DNA from: Pseudomonadota bacterium
GTDB taxonomy: Bacteria > Pseudomonadota > Alphaproteobacteria > JAAXGF01
DNA: 43,210 nucleotides
Assembly: GCA_022563655.1 (NCBI GenBank)
Contig: JADFMW010000001.1
Span: forward strand, 1-43,210
Direction: 5' to 3'
In this document: in pieces, positions 21,521 to 30,791 of the stretch
How positions within the stretch are numbered: the first letter of the stretch is position 1
How the letters are laid out: the number at the start of each line of letters is the position of its first letter
Notes under the pieces: model-generated
The model's input: the letters and a program-made list of their open reading frames with translations, nothing else
What the model was told of the DNA's origin: nothing
The model's database searches: none
Program-made: the position numbers and the translations under genes

Positions 21521-23494
21521 CTAATTCTGCCTCCGGTCCGCGCCATCCGCGGCGAACCAGAACGTCTCGGGCCGGTAGATGCCGAAGTGCGCGCCCGGGT
21601 CCCAGTTGTACACGCCTTCCACGGGCACGTTGCGTAGCCGGTTGCTCACCACGATCGGTTGCGGCACGCCGCTGATGATGCCGATGGTGAATACTTGCTC
21701 GGCGTGAATCTTGAGCATCTTGTGCCAGATCGCCTCGCGCTCGGCTCGGGTGGCCGCGGCGTACCAGGCGGTGTTGAGTTGGAACAGCTCGCGGGCCGGT
21801 TCGAGGTCGATCGGCTCGCCCGCGAAGCCGCTGGTCTCGTAGTACTGCCCCCACTTGGGCCATTGGTAGCCCTGCTGCGAGGTGGGCGCCAGCTCGGCCG
21901 GGCTCATGTCGGGAGTCGCCGCGCCGTTTTCGTAACCGAACCAGATCGCTATCTGTGTCTTGCCGGCGAAGATGCGGTTGCGGAACACCTCGCGCTGTGA
22001 CGGTCTGGTGTAGAGCTTGATGCCGGCCTTGAGCCAGCTGTCGTGAATAAGCTCGAGCACATCGGTCTGCTCGGTGTCTTCGCCGGCGGTCTCGACGATG
22101 ATCTCGAGCGGCCGGCCGCTGGGAAGCAGACGCACGCCGCGCTTGCCGCGCCGGATGAGGCCGATTTCATCGAGCAGCGCGTTGGCCTTGGCGAGGTCGA
22201 ACCCGGCCCAGGCCGAGGCGTACTCGGGTTTGTAGAGCGGGCTTACAGGCTGGACCGTGTTGTTGCCCTCGATGCCCAGTCCGTAATAGATCACCTGGTT
22301 GATTTCGTTGCGGTTGATCGCCAGCGAGAGCGCCCGACGGAAGCGCACGTCGCGGGTCAGAGCGCGCCACTCGGGGTTGGTTGAGTTGAGGTTGGGGTAG
22401 AGCGCCAGATGCGAGCCGCGCACCGTGCGCCAGAGCTGCACACGATAGTCGTTGCGCCGCTCTCCAGCCTTGAGCAAGGTGTAATGGTTGAAGTTCAGCC
22501 CGCGCGCCTGAAGGTCGGTTTCGCCGGCGCTGACCTTTGCCGGGATCAGCTTACTGTCGACCAGGTCGAGCAGCACGCGATCGATGTAGGGAAGCTGGCG
22601 GCCCGCCTCGTCGATCCGGTGGAAGTAAGGGTTGCGCCGGGCGATGAAACGTGTCGCCGGCACCCGGGTCGTGTTGACCCAGGGCTGCAATGTCGGCAGC
22701 TCCGGGTTGTCGAAGCGGTACATGTTGTCCTTGCTGTTGTACAACGCCGCCCAGCTGTGCTTGCCCGCTTTCTTGGCCCTTGTTTCGAGCTCGGCCAGAT
22801 CGGCGTAACGCTCATGAAAGCGCTTGAGGTAGTGCGCCGGGCGGTAGATGAACAATGGCGAGGCCCCGGCCAGCGCCGGCAGGAAGTTGGGGTTTGGCCG
22901 CGACCAGCTGTAGCGCACGGTGGTCTCGTCGATGACCTCGAAGCGCGGCGGTTCGCCGCCGACCAGCAGCACCTCGTGCGGGCCCGCCGGCGCCAGCTTC
23001 AGGTTTGTGGCGTAATCCTCCCAGTAGAAGCGGAAGTCTTCGCTGGTGAATGGGTGGCCGTCGGACCACTTGTGGCCTTTGCGCAAGCTGAAGGTAAAGA
23101 CGCGCCCGTCCTGGACCTCGAGCCGCTTGAGAATGTCGGGCACGAAGTTGTAGTTCTCGTCGTAGCGAACCAGCCGCGAGTAACCGTATACGACCAGCAA
23201 CTTCAGGTCCTTGGCGCGGCGCACCAGCATATGCCAATCGCCGCCGTAGACGCCGAGGCTGAACCGCTCGCTGGCGCGGACCACCAAGGGCTCGGTGGCG
23301 ATGCGCCGCGCCACCGGCGGCAGCTTGCCGGCGGCGACGTCCTCGGCCAGGAACGGCGGCTCGATCAGCTCGGGCGGGGCGGCCCCCGGGGTGTCTTGCA
23401 GAACCACGGTGTCCGCCACCGCGGGGCCGTGCGCCGCGGCCAGAGCGCCGACGACGCAGAGGACGAGGAAGTGAAGCGTTGCGAGTCGCTTCAT
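21521..23494 (-). CDS. ABC transporter extracellular solute-binding protein, family 5 (peptide type)
   Basis: This 657-aa periplasmic protein has a signal peptide (MKRLATLHFLVLCVVGALAAA-like core, cleavage near residue 27) and the SBP family 5 fold that binds peptides, nickel or related solutes. Family marks are LVRYDENYNFVPDILKRLE, the TFSLRKGHKWSDGHPFTSEDFRF segment and the LSLAINRNEINQVIYYGLG segment. At 657 residues it is longer than typical DppA/OppA (about 530) and nearer to YejA-like proteins. Its ATG overlaps the stop of the ATPase gene by four bases, so it is translated as part of the operon running from 32.0 kb. The solute is not predictable; operon context hints at a glycan- or envelope-derived peptide. 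Confidence 0.9.
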   Translation of the reverse strand: MKRLATLHFLVLCVVGALAAAHGPAVADTVVLQDTPGAAPPELIEPPFLAEDVAAGKLPPVARRIATEPLVVRASERFSLGVYGGDWHMLVRRAKDLKLLVVYGYSRLVRYDENYNFVPDILKRLEVQDGRVFTFSLRKGHKWSDGHPFTSEDFRFYWEDYATNLKLAPAGPHEVLLVGGEPPRFEVIDETTVRYSWSRPNPNFLPALAGASPLFIYRPAHYLKRFHERYADLAELETRAKKAGKHSWAALYNSKDNMYRFDNPELPTLQPWVNTTRVPATRFIARRNPYFHRIDEAGRQLPYIDRVLLDLVDSKLIPAKVSAGETDLQARGLNFNHYTLLKAGERRNDYRVQLWRTVRGSHLALYPNLNSTNPEWRALTRDVRFRRALSLAINRNEINQVIYYGLGIEGNNTVQPVSPLYKPEYASAWAGFDLAKANALLDEIGLIRRGKRGVRLLPSGRPLEIIVETAGEDTEQTDVLELIHDSWLKAGIKLYTRPSQREVFRNRIFAGKTQIAIWFGYENGAATPDMSPAELAPTSQQGYQWPKWGQYYETSGFAGEPIDLEPARELFQLNTAWYAAATRAEREAIWHKMLKIHAEQVFTIGIISGVPQPIVVSNRLRNVPVEGVYNWDPGAHFGIYRPETFWFAADGADRRQN

Positions 23495-25380
23495 GACGCG
23501 ATCTTGATCTGGTCGGCCGGGCCCGAGACGCGCACCATGTGGCCGCCGCCGAGGTCGAGCAGACTGGCCTTTGCCGAACCGTCAAGCGTGAACGGCGCTG
23601 GCCAGGCGGCCGGGTCCGAGCAGCGGTTGGCGGCCAGTGCACCGAAGTCCAGCCTGCGGGAGGGATCGGGCTCGGGCACCGCCGCCACCAGGGCCTTGGT
23701 GTATGGGTGCACCGGCTTGGTGAACAAATCCTCCTGCCGCGCGATCTCGATCAGCCGACCGGCGCACATCACGGCGATTCGGTCGGCGATATAGTTGACC
23801 ACCGCCAGGTTGTGCGAGATGAAGAGGTATGTCAGGCCGAGCTCGCGCTTCAGGTCCTTGAGCAGGTTCAGTACCTGCGCCTGGATCGAGACGTCGAGCG
23901 CCGAGACCGGCTCGTCGCAGATCAACAGATTCGGGTTCAGCGCGAGCGCGCGGGCGATGCCGATGCGCTGGCGTTGACCGCCCGAGAAGCTGTGCGGGTA
24001 ACGTCGCAGATAGCGCAGGTCGAGACCGACGAAGCGCATCAGCTGCTTGACCATCCAGGCACGCTCGTCGGCCGTGCCGATCCGGTGGATGACGAGTGGC
24101 TCGCTGATGATGTCGAACACGGTCATGCGCGGGTTCAGCGAGCTGTAAGGGTCCTGGAAGATGTACTGAACCTTGCGGCGGTATTCGAGCAGCGCGTCGC
24201 CCTCGAGGCTGAGCACGTCGGTCGCGTGTCCGCTGCCGTTGTACAGCACTTCGCCGGCGTCGGGGACGAGCGCGCGCATGATGATCTTGCTCGTCACCGT
24301 CTTGCCGCAGCCCGATTCGCCAACCAGACCGAGGCACTCGCCGCGCATGATGTCGAAGCTCACGTCGTCGACGGCCAAGTGGGGTTTAGAGTCCCCGCTG
24401 GCGAGCCAGCCGGTCTTGCGGCTGCCGAACGTTTTGCTCACGCCGCGCACGCGCAGCAGCGGGCCCGTCTCGTCGGCTTCCTTTGCAGGCGCCGTCTTGG
24501 GCGCGAGCGCCGTCGCGCTGCCCGGGCTGATTTCACGGATCGGCACCAGGCGCTCGCCGGGCCGCATGTCGAAGCGGGGGACCGCGTGCAGCAGCGCCTT
24601 GAGATAGGGGTGCTCGGGCCGGCGGAAAATGTCGTCGAGCGAGCCGCTTTCCATGACCTTGCCGTTGTACATCACGACGATCTCTTCGGCGACGTTGGCG
24701 ACGATGCCGAGGTCGTGGGTGATGATCAGGATCGCCATCCCGAGCTCGCGCTGGAGGTCAATCATCAACTTGAGGATTTGCGCCTGGATGGTGACGTCGA
24801 GCGCGGTGGTGGGCTCATCCGCGATCAGCAGCGCCGGCCGGCAGATGAGCGCCATCGCGATCATCGCCCGCTGGCGCAGCCCTCCCGACAGCTCGAACGG
24901 GTACGTCTTGAGCGCACCCACCGGGTCGGGAAAGCCGACCAACCGCAACATATCGGCGGTCATCTCGCGGCCGGTCCGGGTGTCGACCTTGAGGTGCAGG
25001 TGCAGCGCCTCGCCCACTTGGTCGCCGATGGTGTGAAGCGGCGACAGCGAGGTCATCGGTTCCTGGAAGATGATCGAAATACGCCCGCCGCGGATCGCCC
25101 GCATCTCGCTGGAGCCGGGGTCTAGCGCAGCGATGTCGACCTCGGTGCCCGGCTTGTCGGGGTCGGCGAACAGGATTTCGCCGCGCGCGAGGCGCGCCGT
25201 TTCGGGCAGTATCCCCATGATGGACTGCGACACGACCGATTTGCCCGACCCGGACTCGCCGACGAGAGCGACGGTGGAGCCTGGGAGGATGCGGAAGGAA
25301 ACCCCGTCGACCGCGGTGATGACGCCTTCCGGAAGGTCGAACTCGACCTTGAGGTCGCGAACGCGGAGCAGTTCGTCCAT
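23491..25380 (-). CDS. fused two-domain peptide ABC ATPase (DppD-DppF type)
   Basis: This 629-aa protein carries two complete ABC ATPase domains that energise the importer. The first (about 5-265) has Walker A GESGSGKS, signature LSGGLRQR and Walker B LLIADEPTTALD. The second (about 305-575) has GESGCGKT, FSGGQRQR and LLICDEPVSALD. Each is followed by an oligopeptide-type C-terminal extension. All catalytic residues are normal. Such fusions are typical of YejF-like systems. Its ATG overlaps the upstream stop by one base (TAATG) and its stop overlaps the binding-protein start by four bases. Confidence 0.95.
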   Translation of the reverse strand: MDELLRVRDLKVEFDLPEGVITAVDGVSFRILPGSTVALVGESGSGKSVVSQSIMGILPETARLARGEILFADPDKPGTEVDIAALDPGSSEMRAIRGGRISIIFQEPMTSLSPLHTIGDQVGEALHLHLKVDTRTGREMTADMLRLVGFPDPVGALKTYPFELSGGLRQRAMIAMALICRPALLIADEPTTALDVTIQAQILKLMIDLQRELGMAILIITHDLGIVANVAEEIVVMYNGKVMESGSLDDIFRRPEHPYLKALLHAVPRFDMRPGERLVPIREISPGSATALAPKTAPAKEADETGPLLRVRGVSKTFGSRKTGWLASGDSKPHLAVDDVSFDIMRGECLGLVGESGCGKTVTSKIIMRALVPDAGEVLYNGSGHATDVLSLEGDALLEYRRKVQYIFQDPYSSLNPRMTVFDIISEPLVIHRIGTADERAWMVKQLMRFVGLDLRYLRRYPHSFSGGQRQRIGIARALALNPNLLICDEPVSALDVSIQAQVLNLLKDLKRELGLTYLFISHNLAVVNYIADRIAVMCAGRLIEIARQEDLFTKPVHPYTKALVAAVPEPDPSRRLDFGALAANRCSDPAAWPAPFTLDGSAKASLLDLGGGHMVRVSGPADQIKIAS

Positions 25381-25874
25381 TACGCGTTCGCCGCTGATTC
25401 GTCGGAGGCGATTCCGAGGACGGCCAGGTTCTCCAGCGTCGGTGGGCTGAGGACCACGTGGTTGGCGCGCGCTGCGAACAACGCCTGGCGGGTGATGATC
25501 GGAAAGCCGTCGATCGACGAATCAAGCTTCACGGTGCGGCTCGCGCCCTTGAGCTTGAGGTGCATCCACCCTCCATGGCCGTCGCGTCGCGTTGAGTAAT
25601 AGCCGAGCGTCATAGCGTCTAAGTCTCGCCAGCGCAAGACCGCCCCGGCCGGCCCCACCACTCGAATCGCCTCGGTGGAGACCTCGATACGCGTCATGTG
25701 GCGAAAAGCGGTGCGCACCGCGAAGACGAGAAATAATGTGCCAAACGCGCCGAGGATATAGGCCATAACGGGTGCTGTGTGAAAAAACCATAAAGTGCCA
25801 AACAGCGCTATCCCGAGCGCGGCGCGGCCGTAGTCCGCAGCCATGGCACGGGTGGGGTAGCGGTGGCTGGTCAC
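25380..25874 (-). CDS. small membrane protein of unknown function, two hydrophobic segments
   Basis: This protein of up to 164 aa has two adjacent hydrophobic helices near the N-terminus (about 20-55: ALGIALFGTLWFFHTA and AYILGAFGTLFLVFAV) and a soluble beta-rich part with IEVSTEAIRVVGPAGAVLRWRDLDAM, resembling PH-like bacterial membrane proteins. No function is known. The start is taken as GTG at 25874, which overlaps the deacetylase stop as GTGA; ATG 25844 (ten residues later) is an alternative, and neither has a clear ribosome site. Its TAA overlaps the ATPase start. The position between a deacetylase and the importer ATPase suggests a role in the same envelope pathway. Confidence 0.75.
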   Translation of the reverse strand: MTSHRYPTRAMAADYGRAALGIALFGTLWFFHTAPVMAYILGAFGTLFLVFAVRTAFRHMTRIEVSTEAIRVVGPAGAVLRWRDLDAMTLGYYSTRRDGHGGWMHLKLKGASRTVKLDSSIDGFPIITRQALFAARANHVVLSPPTLENLAVLGIASDESAANA

Positions 25875-26647
25875 GGCCCGAGGCGCCGTCGCCTTGGCGC
25901 CGCGAAGGCATCCCTGGCGCTCATCCAGCGCGTTGCGGGATGTGCTGCCGTCGCCTCCAGGAACGCGCCGATGAATGCCCACGCCGCCTCGTCGTGGTCG
26001 CGATGGTGGCTCAAGAGGCCTGTGGGCTCGTCGCCGGCAGCGCGCGTCCGCCGCGCGCGCAGGTGCCCGACCGCCAGCGCGAGCGCCTCGTCGACGCCGA
26101 CGAAGCCGCGCGTCGCGCGCCAGTCGATGATATCGACGTGGGCGTTTACTTGGCGCAGGCCAGGGGCGGAGCGGGCGCGCGGGCCGTAGGTGGACAGCCC
26201 CGAGAAGCCGGCGCTGGCCAGACGGCCGACGAGTGCGCTGGCGATGCGGTTCCACGGCGGCACCAGCACGTCAAGCGCGCGCGCGCCGAACAATGCCGTG
26301 AGTCTGCGGCGGCCCGCGGCGAGCTCATCGAGCGCCTCGTCGGCGGAGCGCTCGGGGCCAAGCTCTGCCTTGCGTTTGCCAGGGGGCGCGTGGTTCAGGT
26401 GGGCGTAGCCGTGCTGGAGCACGTCGATATCGTCGCCGGAATCGACGCGGGCGGCGGTTTCGTCTTCGACCATTGCCGGGATCACCGCGAGCGCCAGGGG
26501 CGCCGCCGCCTGGGCCCGTAGGGCGAGCAGGCGATCGAGGGCCGGAATCGGCCGGGCGGAGTCATCGTCGCGCCACCACAAGGTGGCGGTGCGGCCTTCG
26601 CCGGCCCAACGGTCGAGTTCGTCGGTGAGCATGCACCAGTTACTCAT
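25871..26647 (-). CDS. polysaccharide deacetylase family protein
   Basis: This 258-aa protein fits the NodB-like/polysaccharide deacetylase fold that removes acetyl groups from N-acetyl sugars using a metal. It has the acidic motif TLWWRDDD (D27-D29) and the metal motif H79-GYA-H83 followed by H86, a region like VPPWNRI (about 150-158), and a C-terminal LLSHHRDHDE. No signal peptide is present, so it probably acts in the cytoplasm on a lipid-linked or soluble precursor. It starts eight bases inside the glycosyltransferase gene and overlaps the next gene by four bases. Its place after four glycosyltransferase-type genes supports a role in modifying a glycan they build. Confidence 0.82.
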   Translation of the reverse strand: MSNWCMLTDELDRWAGEGRTATLWWRDDDSARPIPALDRLLALRAQAAAPLALAVIPAMVEDETAARVDSGDDIDVLQHGYAHLNHAPPGKRKAELGPERSADEALDELAAGRRRLTALFGARALDVLVPPWNRIASALVGRLASAGFSGLSTYGPRARSAPGLRQVNAHVDIIDWRATRGFVGVDEALALAVGHLRARRTRAAGDEPTGLLSHHRDHDEAAWAFIGAFLEATAAHPATRWMSARDAFAAPRRRRLGP

Positions 26648-27800
26648 CTTCGCGTTTCGCCCAAGTGGTGATCATGGCGGCGCTGCGCCCGGCGCCGTCG
26701 ACGGCGACGGCGCGGTGCGGCGGCCGTGGCGCGGCCAGCGCGGCGTCCACAGTGGTTGCGAGCCGCGCCGGCGTGAGGTCGCGCTCGTCGAGGCAACGCA
26801 CCAGCCCGAGCGCCTCGAGCCGTGCCGCCCGCAGGCTTTGCTCGGTCTGCCCGCCCCGCGAGAAGGGAACGATCACGGCTTGGGCGCGAGCCTGTAAGAT
26901 GTTTACGGCGGTATTATAGCCGCCCTGGGAGATCGACACAGCGCAATTCGCCAAGAGATCGGCGAAGTCGGGCCGGGCGCGTTCGACGATGACGCCGTTG
27001 GGGGCTTCGGCGGTGAGGGCCGCGAAGGCCTCGGCCGATAGGTTTTCTCCGGCGAGCAGCCGCCAGTCGAGGTCGCACCCCGATCGCGACAACGGGCGCG
27101 CCTCGAGCGCGGTCCGCAGCACGATCTCGCCAACGGCGCCGCCCCCCGCCGATGCCACCACCTCGTTCCAGCCCGGGGCGCCGGGGCCGCCGCGACGCCC
27201 GGCGGGCTCCGCTACGTAGCCGGTGTAGGAAATCATGTCGGCGATCTCGGCGGCGGCGGGGAAGCTCTCCTCGAAGCGGATTACCTTCGGGTCGCCGTGG
27301 ACCAGCACGGCGTCGAGGTAGCGCCGCGCCCAGGCCGCCGCCTCGGCGGTGCGCTTGGGCGCGCGCGCGGTCAGCACGTCGCGCACCGAAGAGACCACCC
27401 AGGGCCGCGGCGCGGCGGCGCGTGCGGCGGCGAGCAGCGGCAGCAGCTCGAAGCGCAGCTGGCGGCGCCCGAACGGGAACATCTCGACGACCAGCACGTG
27501 CGGTTTGACCCGCGCGAACAGGTCGAGCAGCATGGTGCGGCGGCGATCCAGCCACGCCGCGTCCGGCGCCCGGCCGTCTGCGCAGACAAGGGCGCTGAAA
27601 CTCTCGTCGCGGCTGCGCAGCGGCGGCAGTTGCACCAGCGCCGCGCCGCCCACGTCGAGCCCCGCGACCGGCTCCCCCCCGCTCGCCACCGTCACTTCGA
27701 GGTCGCGGGCGGCGCACGCGCGGGCCAGCGCGACGGCGCGCCTCAAGTGACCGATGCCGAGCAGGTGCTGGACATAGAACAGGACGCGACGGCGCGTCAC
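26640..27800 (-). CDS. MurG/GT28-like glycosyltransferase
   Basis: This 386-aa protein has the two-domain GT-B pattern: an N-terminal Gly-rich turn after a first strand (RRVLFYVQHLLGIGHLRRAV) and a C-terminal GT28-type domain with SISQGGYNTAVNILQ and AVIVPFSRGGQTEQSLRAARL, like the donor-binding loop of MurG and related UDP-sugar transferases. The start GTG at 27800 overlaps the phosphatase stop as GTGA. The protein closely resembles in layout the one at 30792, which carries the same GLGHLRR and GGYNT motifs, so the operon encodes two relatives. Donor and acceptor sugars are unknown. Confidence 0.85.
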   Translation of the reverse strand: MTRRRVLFYVQHLLGIGHLRRAVALARACAARDLEVTVASGGEPVAGLDVGGAALVQLPPLRSRDESFSALVCADGRAPDAAWLDRRRTMLLDLFARVKPHVLVVEMFPFGRRQLRFELLPLLAAARAAAPRPWVVSSVRDVLTARAPKRTAEAAAWARRYLDAVLVHGDPKVIRFEESFPAAAEIADMISYTGYVAEPAGRRGGPGAPGWNEVVASAGGGAVGEIVLRTALEARPLSRSGCDLDWRLLAGENLSAEAFAALTAEAPNGVIVERARPDFADLLANCAVSISQGGYNTAVNILQARAQAVIVPFSRGGQTEQSLRAARLEALGLVRCLDERDLTPARLATTVDAALAAPRPPHRAVAVDGAGRSAAMITTWAKREDE

Positions 27801-28387
27801 GATAGCTCGAGCGGCAGGTTCAGCCGTTCGACCGCGGGCGCGCCGTCGGCGGCGAGGGTGAACAGATGGGCGCAATCCCAGGCGAGGGGCGCTGGCAGCG
27901 TGCCGGTCATGTCCCAACCCGTGGCCTGCGCCACGATCGCGCGAATCACGCCCTTGTGGGTGACGGCGACCAGTGGGCGTTTGCGCGCCGCCACTTCTGC
28001 AAGCCACGGCGCGAGGCGCGCCTGCACGTCGCGCGGGCTTTCGCCGCCGTCGGGGCGAAAGTCGAGGCCGCGCGCTTCGTTCTCCGCGATCGCCGCGCCG
28101 AACTCATCGCGCAGCGCCGCCAGGCGGCGCCCTTCCCAGCGGCCCCAGTCCATCTCGGTGAGCCGCGCCTCGATCGCGATGTGCTTGACGCCCATGAGCC
28201 GCGCCGTATCGCGGGCGCGGACCAGCGGGCTCGAGGCCCAGTCGGCGCCGGCGAGCTGGGCGGGCGGCCGCCTGCGGGCGGCGGCGGCGCGGCCGCGCGG
28301 GCTCAGCGGCACGTCGGTCCGCCCCTGGATCCGGCCTTGCTCGGTCCAAGCGGTCGCCGCATGCCGGATGAGCGCGAGCCGCGTCAT
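27797..28387 (-). CDS. histidine phosphatase family protein
   Basis: This 196-aa enzyme belongs to the phosphoglycerate-mutase-like phosphatases. It has the catalytic RHA (R8-H9) followed by TAWTEQGRIQGRTDVPLSPRG, a WGRWEG acid/base region (LTEMDWGRWEG) and the second His in VTHKGVIRAIV. It should remove phosphate from small metabolites such as sugar phosphates. The ATG at 28387 overlaps the glycosyltransferase stop as ATGA. Its position in a glycosyltransferase operon suggests work on a nucleotide-sugar or sugar-phosphate intermediate, but the substrate cannot be read from the sequence. Confidence 0.88.
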   Translation of the reverse strand: MTRLALIRHAATAWTEQGRIQGRTDVPLSPRGRAAAARRRPPAQLAGADWASSPLVRARDTARLMGVKHIAIEARLTEMDWGRWEGRRLAALRDEFGAAIAENEARGLDFRPDGGESPRDVQARLAPWLAEVAARKRPLVAVTHKGVIRAIVAQATGWDMTGTLPAPLAWDCAHLFTLAADGAPAVERLNLPLELS

Positions 28388-29532
28388 GCGCCGGCGTGCG
28401 CGAGGGCGAGCGCCCGTTCGAGCGTCGCGCTCGCCGCCGCCAAGCCGTGGCGCTCCTCGACGGATGCGGCCGCCGCGGCGCCGAGCACGGCGCGTAATCG
28501 GCGATCGTCGAGCAGCTGGCGGACCGCCGCGGCGAACGCGCCATCGTCGCCGGCGGGAGTGAGCACGCCGGTCTTGCCCGAGCGTACCACCTCGGCGACG
28601 CCGCGGACGCGCCCGGCGACCACGGGCAGCCCGGCCGCCTGCGCCTCGAGTACGGCCATGCCGTAGGCCTCGTCGACCGCAGGCCAGACAAAGGCGTCGG
28701 CCGCCGCGTAGAACGCCGGCAACGCCTCGGGCGGGCGCGCTCCGGCGTAGACGACCCGCTCGCCACCGAGGGGGCCGAGCGCCGCCTCTACCTCGGCCCG
28801 CGCCGGGCCCGCGCCGACGACGAGCAATCGCCACTCGAGGTCGGTGACGCGCCCGAGGGCGGCGCCGAGCCGGCGATACGAGGCGAGCTTGTCGCCGCGC
28901 CGCATCATGGCGACGGCGAGCAACCACGGCGGCTCCGCGTCGAGACCGAGCTCGGCGGCGATTTTTCCGCGGTGCGCCGCGCGCGCCCTCTGTGCCGCCC
29001 GATACGGCGCAACGTCGAGGAACGGCGGCAGGGAAAGCAAGCGCTCGGGCGCGCGCACCAGAGGGCGCAGACATTCGGCGTCGTCTTCGGTCAGCGCCAG
29101 CACCGCGTCGGCCCGGGCCAGCGCCGCCGCCACGGCGGCGTGGCCGTCAGCCCACGGACCGTTGGCCTGCTTGGGCGCGAACGAGGGCTCGGCCACCAGG
29201 TACGGGATGCCGAGCGCGCGGCCGACCTCGGGGCCGAGCCAGTCGGGCGCCTTGTGGTAAAGGTGATAGGTAAACCACGCAGCCGGACGCTCGTGCTTGG
29301 GCGCCGCGCGGTACCGGCGCACCAGCGCCGCGGCCTCGGCCGCGCCCCGGGCGCGGATCGCCGCTTGCCGCGCGGCGTTGCCCTCGCCCTCGTAGCTGCG
29401 CAGGGTCGAGGCCAGGTCGACCGCGTGGCCCGCCGTTTCCAGCGCGGCCATGATCAGCCCGGCCATGCGGCGGTCGCCCGAGGGAACCGCGTGTGTCGGC
29501 GCCTTGAGCGGAGCGTAGAAGGCGATTCGCAT
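28384..29532 (-). CDS. glycosyltransferase family 4-like protein
   Basis: This 382-aa GT-B glycosyltransferase has an N-terminal acceptor domain beginning MRIAFYAPLKAPTHAVPSGD and a C-terminal donor domain with WLLAVAMMRRGDKLASY, VVYAGARPPEALPAFYAAADAFVWPA and the E-x7-E type segment EAYGMAVLEAQAAGLPVVAG. Retaining transfer from a nucleotide sugar is expected from the family. It is separated from the next glycosyltransferase upstream on the strand by 21 bp, and coupled to the phosphatase gene by ATGA. Confidence 0.88.
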   Translation of the reverse strand: MRIAFYAPLKAPTHAVPSGDRRMAGLIMAALETAGHAVDLASTLRSYEGEGNAARQAAIRARGAAEAAALVRRYRAAPKHERPAAWFTYHLYHKAPDWLGPEVGRALGIPYLVAEPSFAPKQANGPWADGHAAVAAALARADAVLALTEDDAECLRPLVRAPERLLSLPPFLDVAPYRAAQRARAAHRGKIAAELGLDAEPPWLLAVAMMRRGDKLASYRRLGAALGRVTDLEWRLLVVGAGPARAEVEAALGPLGGERVVYAGARPPEALPAFYAAADAFVWPAVDEAYGMAVLEAQAAGLPVVAGRVRGVAEVVRSGKTGVLTPAGDDGAFAAAVRQLLDDRRLRAVLGAAAAASVEERHGLAAASATLERALALAHAGA

Positions 29533-29553
29533 CGGCGGCCGCCCGATGCCGCT

Positions 29554-30780
29554 TCAGCGCGCGAGGCCGAACTTCGCCGCGAGCTGGCTGCTCCCGCGGC
29601 TCATGGAGAAGGACTCGCGCACCCGCTCCTGGCCGGCTCTTCCGAGGCGCGCGCGCAGCGCCGGGTCGGCGATCAGCGCCGCCAGCGCCGCGCTCAGGGC
29701 GGCGCGGTCGCGCGGCGCCACCAGGCAGCCGGTGACGCCGTCGTCGATCAACTCGGGGATCGCCGACAGCCGGGTCGCCAGTACCGCAAGCCCTTGCGAC
29801 TGCGCTTCCATCAGCACGTTGGGCAGACCGTCGCGGTCGCCATCGTTGGCGACGCGGCTGGCGAGCACGAAGAGGTCGGAGGCGCGGTAATGCTCGAGCA
29901 CCACGTCCTCGGGTTGTGCGCGGAGCCATTGGACGCGGCCGTCGAGGCCGGCCGCGCGGGCTTGGCGCCGGAGCGCCGCGAGCAACGGCCCGTCGCCGAT
30001 ATGAACGAACCGCCAATTGACCTCGCGCGGCAGCGTGGCCAGCGCCGCCAGCAGGTCGTCGTAGCCTTTCTTGGCCACGGCGCGGCCCACCGACAGGATG
30101 GTGACGGGATCGTCGGCGGCAGCGCCGTCGCGCGGTGGGCGCACGCGCTCGGCGGCGGGGAAGCGGCCCGGGTCGAGGCCGTGGTAGGCCAGCTCGACGC
30201 GGCCCGGCGGGGCCAGCTGGGCGAGGTGGTCGCGGCCCGCCGCGGTGCAGGTGACCAACCATCGGCATTCGGCGAGCTTCTCGGCCTTCTCCCAAGTGGG
30301 CGAGGTCCAGATGTCCTTGGCGTGCGCCGAGCAGCTCCAGGGCAGTCCGGTGAGCAGGCTGGTATAGCGCGCGACCGACGCCGGAGTGTGCAGGAAGTGA
30401 GCGTGCAGGTGGTTCACCCCCGGCGGCAGCTCTCGCGCCAGCACCAGCGCCTGGCCGAAGCGGCGCACCCGGTTGGGGCTGAGGTCGCGGGCCAGGTCGC
30501 GCAGCCAAGCCCACCGCGCCGCCCGATAGCGAGGATTTCGCCTCGCCGCCCGCCAGCCGCGCCACACCCGTAGCGGCTCGCGCCACAGGTACTCCGGCAG
30601 GTATGTCACGGGGGCTTTGATGCGGGCATGGATGGGATGGACGTGGGGGTCCGTCGGGTGGCGCAGCGAAACGATGGCGATGTCGAGCCCACGCTCTTCG
30701 AGGGCGAGGATTTCCTGGGCGATGAAGGTCTCGGAGAGCCGGGGGTAGCCCTTGAGGATGAAGGCGACCGTGCCGAGCAC
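29554..30780 (-). CDS. glycosyltransferase family 4-like protein
   Basis: This 408-aa GT-B glycosyltransferase begins LGTVAFILKGYPRLSETFIAQEI, the pattern of exopolysaccharide transferases that start with a KxYPRxSETFI segment. It continues with NHLHAHFLHTPASVARY, AKDIWTSPTW, and a donor domain with ILSVGRAVAKKGYDDLL and VLMEAQSQGLAVLATRLSAIPELI. The start GTG at 30780 has a GGGGA/GAGG ribosome site and lies 11 bp after the previous stop. The close resemblance to colanic-acid or exopolysaccharide transferases suggests a surface or secreted glycan product, which remains inference. Confidence 0.9.
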   Translation of the reverse strand: MLGTVAFILKGYPRLSETFIAQEILALEERGLDIAIVSLRHPTDPHVHPIHARIKAPVTYLPEYLWREPLRVWRGWRAARRNPRYRAARWAWLRDLARDLSPNRVRRFGQALVLARELPPGVNHLHAHFLHTPASVARYTSLLTGLPWSCSAHAKDIWTSPTWEKAEKLAECRWLVTCTAAGRDHLAQLAPPGRVELAYHGLDPGRFPAAERVRPPRDGAAADDPVTILSVGRAVAKKGYDDLLAALATLPREVNWRFVHIGDGPLLAALRRQARAAGLDGRVQWLRAQPEDVVLEHYRASDLFVLASRVANDGDRDGLPNVLMEAQSQGLAVLATRLSAIPELIDDGVTGCLVAPRDRAALSAALAALIADPALRARLGRAGQERVRESFSMSRGSSQLAAKFGLAR

Positions 30781-30791
30781 AGCCTCGTCCC

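Noticed and set aside
28972..30573. Plus-strand frame of about 533 codons opposite the glycosyltransferases
   Set aside because: The sequence is Arg/Gly/Ala-rich shadow translation; the minus-strand genes carry clear GT4 motifs and coupled starts.
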